In this document: positions 1-12,900 of the stretch, one piece after another | How positions within the stretch are numbered: position 1 is the stretch's first letter | Layout of the letters: each line of letters starts with the position of its first letter | Assembly: GCA_030674185.1 (NCBI GenBank) | Contig: JAPXFY010000015.1 | Coordinates: 24,470,505 to 24,534,504 of the forward strand | Direction of reading: 5' to 3' | Length of the DNA stretch: 64,000 nucleotides | Source: Monoplex corrugatus | Lineage: Eukaryota > Mollusca > Gastropoda > Littorinimorpha > Ranellidae | Made by a program: the position numbers and the translations under genes | The notes under the pieces: model-generated | Seen by the model: only the letters and a program-made list of their open reading frames with translations | Database searches by the model: none | Told to the model about the DNA's origin: nothing

Positions 1-88
1 GATGAGGTGTGTCAGTGGATGCAGACTGCAATGAAACTTTCATACACCGGTATCACATCTAACACTGTAACAGGCTCTTTCTTTCTAG

Positions 89-3000
89 GTTAATGGAAAC
101 TTTACCTTGGGAGAAAATATTGCTGACAATGGTGGACTCAAGGCTGCTTTTACGGTAATCTGCACATTGTGTGTGTGTGTATGTGTGTGTGTATGAGAGA
201 GAGAGAGGCAGAGAGCTGAGAGAGACTAATATTTTTGGACCCTTTGTACTGGTAGATAGTCATGTTTACGAAAAGTGTTATTCGTGCCTATTGATCAGAT
301 ACTATCACGAGGTGGTGATGCACACATTTCATGATTAGCCTTACAATATTGGACACATACGTTTGGGGTGGGTGGGTCTTACATGAAACTGTGATTGTTA
401 CTTTGTTTGAAACTGCTATGCATTAATTTGTTGTTTGATGAATCTCCAGACTTCATAAACCTTTCTGCAAATCTGTTGGTTAGAGAAAACTCATCATTTT
501 GCAGTGAGACTATCCCAAATGTTGAATTACAGTACAAAGTCGATTACATGTCGTAGTGACTACCAGTGTCACGTCACAGTAGCCTACCCAAATCTGTCCA
601 CACATAAGTCTTGGTGAGACCAAATGAATGGATTCGAAACAATGTGTGTTGCATTGCAGATTTATGTAAAGATCACATAACGTATTTAAGCTATGATGAA
701 TTTGTTGCTTAATGTAATGTGCGAACAAATTGTCTCAGCTATGCATCAGTAATTTTTAAGAAATTTGTAAACAAATTAAACATATTTATTAACTGTGATA
801 AAACAGCAGCAACACTGATATATTACACTTTTAACCTCGGTAAACAGAGGAGTAAGGGTGTACTATACTTTAATTCATGACAAAAAGATGCCAAAATGCT
901 GCGAAAAATGGAACGATAAATTTCATAGAGATATAAACTAGATAGAAACATTTTGACAAATTCAGTACATTAAAGAAGTTGACTAAATGTGGTTCCAGAT
1001 AAGGTTAGTACACAGAATATCAACTACAAGTATTAACTACAAGTACTATATTATCACGAATGAATATAACAGGTGATGACAAATGTTCCTTTTGTATGAG
1101 AGAGAGGGACAGCATTGAACATATATTTTGGAACTGTATACATGTTAAACAATTCTGGAAACATTCACAACAGACAGCCAACAGTACATGTGCAAGTATA
1201 TCGTCATTGATCTTAAACCAATCAATCATACTTTAGGACAGAGTGCAAACTTCAAGTCCAACAAAAGTTTTGATTACATTTACTTGCTAATTTTTTATGT
1301 ATACTTGTAAACTTAAAAGTTTACCCATCTTTTCACTATTTCAAACAATCCTGAAAACAAGATATAAAATTAAGAAATGCATTGCTGCTATCAGTCATGA
1401 GCTAGGTAAGTTTTCAATGAATTGGCTTTTTTTTATATAAAGATTTGATGGGAGACTTGAAATGTTTAAAAAGACAAAGAAAGGAAAATACGTGTATGCA
1501 TAAATGCGTGTACCTTGGTGCGAGATCAGAAGGGGATCAAGATGTATTGTGGTTGAAAATATGATAGGCTTGATATTTTTGTAATGTAAGTTATCAGCTT
1601 GTATAAGTCATTGTAGAGTTTGACGTTGCTGAGGGTGATCAGGGAAAGATTATGTGGAACGATTGTCTCTGGTGTGTGCGAGATACTTGTTATGCTTGTC
1701 TTCATGGATTGAAATAATGGAGTTTGCGTTTGTATGTCAGTATGTTTGTATATATACATATGTATAAAATGTTACAAAAAATCTGTTCACACACAGACAG
1801 TCTTGATGTGGAAAGATTGTTTTGAAAATTGTGTAAATTATATTAAAGTCAGCAACCAGTTACAAACCATTTTATGAAATATAAACGCAAATTAGTCAAC
1901 ATCTATCCATATTTCAGTCAGAAAAAGACAGGATCTAGCAATGTGCCATGAACGTCTTAATAATTATTGATTCTATATTGCAAGTTGTTTGATAGTTGAA
2001 CGTGATGTAGCCTATCATTGATTGATGGCATTACTTTTTCAGTTTGTACGTTACGTTTTCAGGCCTACTAACTACGTTAAGATTAGCACAGTAGACTACA
2101 AAAGTCAGGTATATTAACATGGATGGCAGACGGTAGATCCTGATGCAGCATGAATACAAACCTAAGTTAAAGCTGAATGAACATGTATCACACAAAGTAG
2201 GCCTACTTTCACATTTTAAAGTTGGATACGAAATCAGCTTGTCTGTCTCCAGATTGAATGCTCAGTTTGAATCCTTGACAGAGTAATTTCATATGTGCAA
2301 AACCAAACAGCAGTGGCAGTAGGTGCTTTCACCTGAATGCAGTAGCAGTTTACGCTTTCTGTATTGTCAGAAGAATGCTTCGGAAAATTCAACAGGACCA
2401 GTCAGAAAGAAAAGATCTCTTCCCTGCATGTTGAGTTCAAGCTTGGTAATCCATGCTCTGTGCCCTCTGTTTGCACGTGCATGAAGCTGAAATGAAGATT
2501 GCATCAGTTGTGGCTTGTCATCCTTATTTTGGAAAAGAAGCTCAGCTTTTCTCTTTTACAGTACCAGTAACATTTTTGTCTTTTATCTTTAAAACGAGTC
2601 TTGTGCACATTAAATGAATCATACGAAACATTCGTATCAACATAACCATCTGACACAATAATCCATTTGCTAAAGTAGTCACTTGTCACTCGTGGTGTTA
2701 ATTGTTCACTCCCAAGTAGTAGTAGTAGTAGAAGTATAGACAAAAATTTACAGTGTGAAGAAGCAACATCTTAATCCGTCAGTCTGTTCATTGTTTAACA
2801 GTTGTTTGTGGCATGTGTGGTGTGCAGGCGTTTCAGGACTGGCAGGCAGTGAACGCGATAGAGCCCGTTTTGCCTGGCTTGGGTCTCGGTCAGAAACAAC
2901 TCTTCTTCCTCGGCTTTGCACAAGTAAGATGCATTATTTTATTGTTTAGTGCCCATATGTTCATTTGAAGGCTTCTTATACATATCAGCGCTCACCTGGT

Positions 3001-6000
3001 AGCTTAGTTTTGTTCCAGAGAAAGTAGACGTTTTCCCATTACCTGAGCCATAGCGAGGCATCAGAGACCTCAACTTTAATGAGGGTGATGTGTATCGCCT
3101 CTTCCCAGCTGTTTTACCTTCCCTGTCTCTATAGGTGGACATGTACCTATTTATAACAGTGTGGGATGTAGAAAGGCACTAATCTGGTCCCTCAAATGTA
3201 GACAGTTTGGTTGAAAGATGCTATTAGTTACCAAGAGAAATACTCATTTTAAGAAGAAAAGTAATGTTTATCGCAGGGGAGAAAACTTGGCTTGTAATGC
3301 AAAATGAAGGTGACCAGCCGCACCATCACACTCAGACTGCAGGAGCTAGTGCTGTAGCCATCATGCTGTTCTTTACCCTTGATAAAAAGAACTGTCCAAG
3401 AAAACTTGCCTCAGAGAAATTCCTGATTTCATAAGCCCAGCAAACCAAAGAGTTGCCCTAGCATTTCATCTTTTCATGGTATTGCTCATTTCAGGTTTTT
3501 TAATGGGAAAAATTTCAGAATTACATAATTATAATCTAATTTCACAGAACAGGAAAGAAAAAAGAACAGCAAATTCATCTTTCCATGCTGTAGCTCATTT
3601 CAGTAGTTTTTTTAATGGGAAGAAACCACAAAATTACATACAATCTAATTTCATAGAACTGATAGCAAAAAAGAAAAGCTAATATAATAAATATTTATAT
3701 CGAGTTCTCATCAACTCTGTAGGCTACAACAAAAACGCAACCAATACACTGCTTATAGTGCAGCCGATAATGAAAGCTATGTCAACAGGGCTAGTCTTAA
3801 AAGCAGGTCTGAAAAAAATCTACAGTGTGAAGAAGCAACATCTTTATCCATCAGAATGTAGGGCCTACGTCTTATGAATGAGGACCCGATTGGCTTTTCA
3901 TCTTAGACATGTTATGTGATTCGTACCTATGTAAGCTACGCACAAAAAGTTAAGGATCACTATGAGAAAACAGGTGCGTATTAAACTCAGTTCGCTACTG
4001 TTATTTATTTCTCAGTCCAGCCAAATTGTTATGAATTCTTGTTCAGCTGTAAGTGGGCGATGTTGTGTTAGTGCGAAAATTGCACGGGATTCTCTACTAC
4101 TGAGCTTGGCCGCAAACGGAAAAGCGGAAACTTGCGAAAAAGGACCTTGTTTTGGACCGTTCTGCCTGAACACATTGCACAAGCCAGATGGAAAAACCAT
4201 TATGTACGTGCAAGCACTGCTGTTTATGTGTGAGATGCTGTCTCTTGCTTGGCTTTATAAGAAGACATTCCACCAGTAGTAGGCCTGATCTGACAATGCC
4301 TCCACGACGAAAATTGAGCGAGTTTGTGAGGGGACGAGCTGTTGCATGGTTCCAAGATGGTGTTCCCAAGAGAGAAGTGGCCAGGCGACTTCAGGTGTCC
4401 ATCTCGGTCATTGTCAGACTGATTCAACGCTTCACAGCCACTGGGAGGGTCCATGAAAGACGTAGATCTGGTCGACCGAAGAAGACAAACCCACGTGAAG
4501 ATCGTCTCATTGAACGACAAGCCCTGCAGACAAGAACAGCCTCTTCCAGCATCATTCGAAGGCAGCTGAGGGTGGCTACTAACATCAACATCAGCCAGCA
4601 GACCATACGGAACCGCCTTCATGGGTTTAACCTCCGTTCTCGTCGCCCAGCTGTACGGCCACGCTTAACTCCAGCCCATAAGGCAGCACGCTGCGCCTTC
4701 TGCAGACGTCACGTGAGGTGGACACGTCAGCAATGGTCCCAGGTCCTGTTCAGTGATGAATCACGCTTCACCATGAACCACAACGACGGCCGACTGAGGG
4801 TCTGGAGGCGCCCGGGGCAACGCTTTATTGACACCACTGTCCAAGAAAAGGTGGCCTTTGGTGGAGGTTCTGTAATGGTCTGGGGGGGCCTTCAGCCTTC
4901 ACCACAGAACACCCTTGTATCATGTACAGGGTAACCTGACTGGCCTCCGATACCGGGATGAGAACCTTCGACCGCTGGCTGTGCCTACACTGCAGCAGAT
5001 GGGACCGACGGCTGTCTACCAGGATGACAACGCTCGCCCCCACAGGGCAAGGGTGGTCAACGACTTCCTGCAGCAGTCTCGAGTCAACAGAATGGAGTGG
5101 CCAGCATGCAGTCCCGATCTCAACCCGATTGAGAACCTCTGGGATGAGCTGGATCGCAAAGTGAGGAGCAACCACCCCCCTCCCAGGGATGCCCAACACC
5201 TCTACCAGATGCTGCAGGCTGAGTGGCAGGCGCTTCCACAGAGGATCTTCACCAACCTGGTCAACTCGATGAGGACTCGCTGCGTCGAGTGCCAGAACAG
5301 CCATGGCGGTTACACGCATTACTGAACTTTTGGGAGCATCAGAATGCCCTGTCTTGTGATTTCAATGACTTTGGGAAATCAAATTTCGATACGTACCCAC
5401 TTTGATCGAATGTACACACCAAACGATTGCTCGAAATTGAAGGCAATTGTGTATCGTTATCACTAAAGCATGGAATTAAATGTTTGCCAAACTTCAACGC
5501 ATTGGCTTTCTTATTTTGAAAGTTATGAATTTTTGTGCAAGTGATCCTTAACTTTTTGTGCGTAGTGTAGTTAAGATAGGTAAATATGTTCACACAAGCT
5601 GAAGGTTGTCATTATGTAATAGTCTGTGAGCGATGCCCATTCCCTCCTCCATACTGCTTTACCTTCCCTGTCCTTAACAAGGGGCAAGTGGACATTTACA
5701 GCCATGTGGACTTGTGTGATCAAGTGAGGACAAACATGTCACCCATTCGTTTGGAAACAGCGCTCAGTTGTGCTTAACCTTAGTATACGGGAGCAAGTTT
5801 TTCTGGACACTGCAGTATCCAATTCCCGACAAATTATTGCTATAAAAAACAACAACAGATTATTACTTGACATAGGTATGAAAAATCATTGATTCTATAT
5901 ATTTCAGTTTCGTGTGTGAGGTTGTAGACTAGTCAGATCCTGTGGTGGTATGTAGACTTGGATAAGAGCTTTTTTTAAATAAATCAACAATGAAAGTTAA

Positions 6001-6914
6001 TTGACAGATAACATCCTTTTTCCTAAAAAAAAGAATGTCTACAAGGAGATCCGAAACCATCTTACCTGTATGAAAAATACAGCTGCAGGCCTAGTGATAA
6101 AGAAAATAATATCAAAGGAATCTGTAGCAAAGGTTTCCCATTTTGTAAAGAATATTTTGTATTTTATTACGGGGACATTTTTGAATAACCAAACAAAATA
6201 CTATACATATAAGAGACATGTTTTAGTTTTGGATTCAGATTTAAATTTGAGGAAAAAAAGGGAAAAATTCCCTGTAGCCTACTCACTTATTTAATGACAG
6301 CGACTTACTGGTTTTGTTTGTTTTGTTAATGTAGGCTACGGTTATCCAATGAAAGTGCAACATTATCGTTAATAAGAGGATGGCATTTCAGGCATAAGAA
6401 AAAAACAACATGTAACAAGAGTAAGTAGACTGGAGGAGACAGAATGATTGTCTAGTTTAAAAAAACAACTTTTCTCTGTTTGAATAAACGTCTGATGGAT
6501 AAGAAACAAGAACACTCTTTTGGTCAAAAACCCATTTGCGTGTGTTGTGTGTGCGTGTGCGTGTGCGTGTGCGTGTGTGTGTGTGTGTGTGAATTACGTA
6601 TATACTAATATACTATTTTATAATTTTGGGCTTGCTATGGGATTATTTGATAAGTGTATGTGCGTAAGCGTGCGCATGTGTTTGTCTTAATTTTCAGTTC
6701 AAGTATTTAATTAAAATTGTTGTGCAGACGTTTAATCAATTTGCATTTTCTCATTCGATCATTGCATTTTAACCATTTTTTAAACATGTTTCTCAAGTTC
6801 ATTATGTGTTTAATTGTTTCCACATTATTTTTAAAGTGTCAGTACAACTTTTGTGTTAACTGGACAGTAAATAGTTTAAGATGATGATGATAGATGGGAT
6901 GGGTGTGTGTGTGT

Positions 6915-6979
<65 letters not shown>

Positions 6980-9900
6980 AACTGGTGCATTCATAGCACT
7001 GTACAAACGGCCATATACCAGCTACTGACCGACAACCACAGCCCCAACCAAGTCAGGTAGGCTCATGGTATAGCAGTCAAGCGTGAAACATGCGTAATAC
7101 CGATGTATTTTCCAGATAACAAATAAATGTGATTCATTCCTACCAAAGGGTCAAAATTTTATTTTACGAACAGTTTTCTATATGGGTGCAAAACATTGCC
7201 TGGGGCCTGTCATATTCATTTCAAGCAGAACACATTTTTCTATCAGGTGTGGTAAGCTGAGACCTCAAAACAAATTGTAAACATGTGGAAATACTTTTGT
7301 GCTTGGGCACCTAATTATCACTGAAAACATCGTTAACAAACTCCACAGTCAAACGAACTCACCTTGTGATGCTTGAATGGGGTTTTGCAGACCGGTATGA
7401 AGTTGGGATAAGATCAGGCAAGAGTTAGTAAGATTGAACGTGCAAATGGCTTAGGCAGGATCAGGCAAGGGAGGAGAAATAGAGACTTGGAAGAAGTGAG
7501 GAGACAGACATCTACCTGAATCGTGTTTCATTTTTAAAATTAAAAGACCCATTCCATATTCTGATCCAGAACAAGGGCGAGGCGCCTGATCCTATCCTGA
7601 CGTAAACTACTCAAATGTCACAAGGTGTTGATTGTGGAGTTTTGCTTCCTAGAATTCAAAATTCCACCATGCGAGATTTGATAGAACTGAGTCTATTTGC
7701 TTCTATTTACTACAAGGACACCTTTGTCAAAGTGACCATGTGTGGGTACAGGCTTCTAGCAATATGCAGCCGAAGTCTTTCACGTTCCAGACAGCCGTTT
7801 TCAAAATTGTTTTTAAAGGGGACATTGCCTCGATCTTTGATGTAGCAGAATGAGGTATGAAAACAGTCATGTCTATGCCAGCTTTGGATAGGCAATACAC
7901 AGATCTTCATCCCCCGTCTTAACGTGTCTCATGAGATGCTTCTTTTATGAGCGTCCTGCCAGATGACAAGGAGTCCAGTTTCAGACCTCCATAATGCTTC
8001 TGAACGCTTGAAGTATATCTGTAATAGGTAACAGGGCAAATTCATGTGTCTGTCAGGTAGATAAGCTGTTAAGGGTAGTTCCTGCTGCTGATATCATGTA
8101 AGTAGGCTATTTAAAGTTTGGATCAAATTTCTGATCCTAAATTTAACCTCTCTTTAACTCCAAGACATGTCGTTAGTATCTCTCAGCCAAGCAGTCCCCT
8201 TGTTTGGATGCTGGGGGCTCTTTCAGTATAAATAGTATCCCCACCTTCTGGAAATTCTGTGCTAGAAATTTACTCTTTACTGACACTTTCTTTGTTTCTG
8301 CCTTGTTCGTTTGCTTTCCGTCATTTCTAGCTATCGTTTTCTGTCTTAATAGTCCATTCACTTGTATGTGTTCCATAAAGTTTTACTTACTTTTTCTTAG
8401 GATTGATAATTGTGTACATGTATTGAGTGCATTTTTGGCTCTGGGGAGGTATGATATGTGGAAGCAACTTAAGGTAAGTTATGCCTGTTTTTATGAATGT
8501 TTTGGTGTCCTGAGGTATGCTTATATTTGTATTCAGGTGTGTTTTTTAAATCCCCTGTGTGATAAATTGGACGGTGTGGTCAATGCCAGGGGCATGTCCT
8601 TAGATTCTGTGCACAAATGTATTGACATGTGTAGGCCTACTTAATTATCTTTTTTTTTTCCTGTTGAAGTTGTTTATGTTTTGAAGTGGTTATAGCTCTG
8701 ATATGGCTCTACGCAGTCAGCTGGGCTTTAAACAACAATAACAATAACAAGCCAAGCAGTCTGACTCAATTGTCTTGATAATAACAAACATAACATCACT
8801 ACCTTAAGCATGACTGGGGAAAGCATAGGTAGGCCTACCTTGAATGAAATCACTAAGAAAGTCAAGAACCACAGATCTGTACATATCAAATAACCCTAGT
8901 GACTGGTAAAGTAAGCTTCAGCATGAAGATCCTTTATAACCTTATGCAGTCAAAAGAGTGGCAGCCTGCAGACCTGCCTTCATTCGAAGAGAATGGAGAC
9001 AGCACTCCTGGTTATATTCAAGGCCTTTGCCTTCTTGGAAGAGAGCAGTGATGAAAATCAGTAATGCTGGAGACGGAGAAGCGAGATTTTCGTCCCATTC
9101 ATAACAGAAATGTAATCATCCTTGACACAAGTGTTGTAACTCTTTCTTGTCCCTGGTCTCCAAATTTATATGATAAATGCTGCGGTCTCTTTGGGGAGTC
9201 CCTGTGCCTGCAAAACCTTCCTTGATAATTTATAGCTATCACCTAACTTTATTCCGGACCTGATGAAGTTCACCTGTTGTTGGCTTTGTCAACATACTGG
9301 GTTTTTGAGGTAGAAGCATTGGCTGTTGTGTCATCAGGTGAAGGACCTTCTTGTATCAAGGTTGGGTTGGTCACACTGGTGCAATGAGAATACATTCAGT
9401 CGTCTGTAGTTACAGTTACCGGTACAGTAGAGTCTTTGGGATGAGGCTCAAAGGAAGAAAGCAAAAGCAGAAATTTCCTCAACTAAGACTGAAAGCATCT
9501 CCAGTCCTTGCTTTAGGTCCAGTTTTCAGGACATGTATATACCAACATCTTACTATTTAATTTTGATGTGAATAGGTCAACAGACCATGTTTATCACTTT
9601 GTGCTTTATGTTCCTGACAACATCAGAGGCTAGATTCCATTTTAGCCTTAGATTCAAAAGCAGTAGCTGACCCAAAGTTGGTTGACTGTAAGTACTACAG
9701 TCTTAAGTTTCCTTGGTGCCGGTAATTTTGTTCTACTTAGGTTTGTTGCCAATTTGCTATTATTGCAGGTGACAGTTTTGCTACTGTCAGACAATATATT
9801 AATGTGAGCAGTGAAGTCTTTCCTATATAGGGATTTGAGTGTAAACTGAAACCGAGAAACTTAAGTGTGCTATGGTTCAAACACTGATGTCACAGGGTGA

Positions 9901-12900
9901 AAGTTGAGACCCAATTATCGCCTTACAGATAATAACTTGTACTGTATGCATGCAGAAGTTCATATGATCAAGGTATTCTCCTTTCTAGACTCCATCATAC
10001 TTTTGGCATCTCTGACATTGCTCTCTCCTGGTTCACTTCATATCTATCAAACAGAAAACAAACTGTTCTCATCAATGGCACTTACTCTCAACCTGCATAC
10101 CTGACCTGTGGTGTTCCACAAGGATCTGTCCTTGGCCCTGTTCTTTTCACTCTTTACACCTCCCCCCTGTCCACCATCATCAACTCCCCACTCTATAAAA
10201 CACCACTTCTATGCTGATGACACCCAACTTCAAGACAGTGACTCACCTGACAATATACAGCTCCTCTTGACTCGCACCACTGAGTGTTACTCGGACATTA
10301 AGAACTGGATGACATACAATAAACTTCAGCTTAACGACGACAAGACAGAAGCTATCCTCATTGGCACCCGTCAGAAACTTTCTCAGCTGCCTTCTCTTTC
10401 TCTCCCATTATGTAACACATCAGTCCCAATTTCTGATTCAGCTAAAAACCTTGGTGTCTGCATTGACTCTACCCTCTCCATGAACAACTTTGTTTCTCAA
10501 ACTGCCAGATCTTGCTACTATCACCTCCATCATATAAGCCTGATCAGGAAGTATCTGTCTGTCGAAACAACTGCAAAACTCGTTCTCTCCTTCACAATGT
10601 CTCGCATTGACTATTGCAATTCACTCCTGTCTGGTCTTCCTGCCTCCACCATTCACATCCTACAGCGCATTCGAAACAATGCTGCACGCCTTGTACTCAA
10701 AAAGAAAAAAGCTGACCACATATCTCCTCTCCTGGCACAACTTCACTGGCTCCCTGTATCAAAGCGCGTACAGTACAAACTAGACACCATGTGCTACAAA
10801 AGCCTCAATAATGCAGCCCCCGATTACCTGTCAAGCCTACTTGAGATCTATGTTCCCTCATGTACCCTCCGCTCTGCCTCCGATCCTCTGACTTTTCGCT
10901 TTCCACGCACTAAGCTCAATACCTATGGTCCACGAGCCTTCTCTGTTTCTGGTCCACTCTCCTGGAACAAACTTCCTCTCTCAGTCCGTCGGCGTTTTGT
11001 CTCCTTCAAGTCCGCTCTCAAAACTCACCTTTTCTCCTCTGCATAAAATTCTGACCTCACTCAACCCCCTCTGCAGCCTGTCTCCATCGGAGGGGAATCA
11101 CATTGTAATATATAATTGTATATAATATGCTCTCTATAATTTTCCATTGCTTTTAATAGTTTTATTCTTTCTCCCCATTTATAGCCATGCGTGTGTGTGT
11201 GTATGTGTGTGTGCGCGCGTGCGTGTGTGTGCATGCGAGCGTGTGTGTCTGTATCAGCGCTTAGATTTGATTTTATCAAGATTTTGCGCTATATAAATAT
11301 TGTAATTATCATTATTATTATTATGTGTAACTCTGTAGCAATGCTTCATCTAAATATAGCTGATACAGTATGTATCCTTTGATGCAGATGTGTAGGGGGC
11401 CAGTTTCAAGATCTTAGTGAAAATTCTAAGAGAATCATGAAATCGCTGGGGGACAGTTTTAAATTCATAAGAACTGTGTTTTGGATTAGGAGTCAAAATT
11501 ATTTCTTACTGTGTAGTCAAAATTATTTCTTACTGTGTATGTTAATGCAGAAAAAATTGCTGGAATCCTTGAGATCGACAGCTATAGCATTAGGTTTTGT
11601 TTCGTTAACTTGTTTTAAAACATAGGTGTCCAGTTTGAAAACGAATTTCACAACAAGAAACACATCTCCTTTTCTGGTAAGGTGAGCGATGTTGTGGCGG
11701 GGGAGCTTGTGTGTCCTTACGATCCCAGGAGCTATGCCGGCGGGGACTTCGTGGGCCCTGGCAGCTTCAAGCAAGCCGGACAGGTCGCTGGGGGAGGGGC
11801 CAGACTAAGGGGTGCATACAAACAAGTCCTGGCAGCAGGGGATGGGTGAAAAAGAGGGTAAAGAAGATACACTTTTCATATATGGCTTCTTTTTCAATGT
11901 CGTGAGCAGATGATTTCTTCGAAGGAACAATGGTCAGGATCTCAGCACTGTAAGTGCACTGCGCGGCAAGAAGGCACCCGCAAACTACTTGCTTGTACTT
12001 TTGCTAATCATTGCATATGATGAACTTACAAAATGGAAAACGTTATAGTTCTGTGTCCTCTGAGTCCCCCAGGGGGACCTGAACTTAATGGCTACTGGGG
12101 AGGGAGAGTCCGTGTCTGTGAAAGGTAGCTGTGATGACGGTAATGGATTACCCGACGGAGGTTATTGGAAGCGGACATGTAGAAACTCCTCAAAAATGCA
12201 AAATCACAAAAAGAAAAAAATGCAAAAAAAGGATTTGAATATAGGGACATGGAATGTACAGACTATGTTAGAATTAGGAAAGCTCTACCTACTAGTCAAA
12301 GAATTAGAAAGGAGCAAGATGAACATAACAGGGCTCTGTGAGGTTAGATGGAGTGGGCAGGGACTTTTTACTGTAGGAGAGCATACAGTTGTATATAGTG
12401 GAAATGAAAAAGGTGGCTCAAGAGGAGTAGCAATTGTGCTGGACAAAAAGCATGCTGGAGCTCTGAAAAGCTATAATCCAATTAATGACAGATTTCTCAC
12501 TGTCAAAATAAATACCAAATATGCTGTTTTGAACATAGTTCAAGCTTATGCTCCAACATCCACTAGCTCAGAAGAAGAAATAGAAAATTTTTACAATGAC
12601 CTCCAAACTATCAGAGACAAAATTCCCAAAAAGGAAATATGCATTGTGATGGGTGACTTCAACGCTAAAGTTGGAGAGGGGGCTGACACAGAATGTGGAA
12701 TAGGACCATATGGTTTAGGAGAACGAAATGAGAGAGGTGACATGCTGGCTCTGTTTTGTCAGGCAAATGAGATGAACATCACAAATACTTTTTTCCAACA
12801 ACCACTGCGCAGAAGATACACATGGATCTCTCCAGGAGACAGGTGTCGTAATCAGATTGATTATATTATCATTGACAGATCCTGGAAATCAACTGTCCTC

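Larger units (their letters stand above)
3934..5567 (+). mobile_element. Tc1/mariner-superfamily DNA transposon (DD34E), full length with TIRs
   Basis: A 26 bp inverted repeat is identical between 3936-3961 and 5540-5565 (core CGCACAAAAAGTTAAGGATC read inward). Extending to 3934 and 5567 gives 28 bp arms with two outer mismatches, flanked on both sides by the dinucleotide TA, the target of this superfamily. A transposase reading frame of Tc1 length lies between the arms. The near-identical arms suggest a fairly young insertion in an M13 intron. The exact terminal base is uncertain because TA also occurs at 3937-3938 and 5563-5564. Confidence 0.93.
9985..11325 (+). mobile_element. L2/CR1-like non-LTR retrotransposon, 5'-truncated
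   Basis: Starts inside the reverse transcriptase (CGVPQGSVLGPVLF is readable near 10103-10145), continues through YADDTQL and the conserved C-terminal region, then a 3' UTR containing a GT microsatellite and the end GCGCTATATAAATATTG with an ATT-type trinucleotide tail (about 11306-11325), typical of L2/CR1 3' ends. 5' truncation at about 9985 is usual for these elements. It lies in the last M13 intron. Confidence 0.88.

Noticed and set aside
4224..5319. Long minus-strand open frames (132 and 164 codons)
   Set aside because: They are antisense shadows of the Tc1 transposase, which has full motif support on the plus strand.
6001..6294. 97-codon open frame in an M13 intron
   Set aside because: Lys/Asn/Ile-rich, AT-driven, no domain and no splice signals.
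8204..8644. 146-codon open frame
   Set aside because: Lies entirely within a dispersed repeat whose other copies do not keep the frame.
9904..10104. 66-codon frame upstream of the L2-like ORF as a separate gene
   Set aside because: It overlaps out-of-frame reverse transcriptase sequence (GVPQGSVLGP in another frame) and is part of the decayed element.
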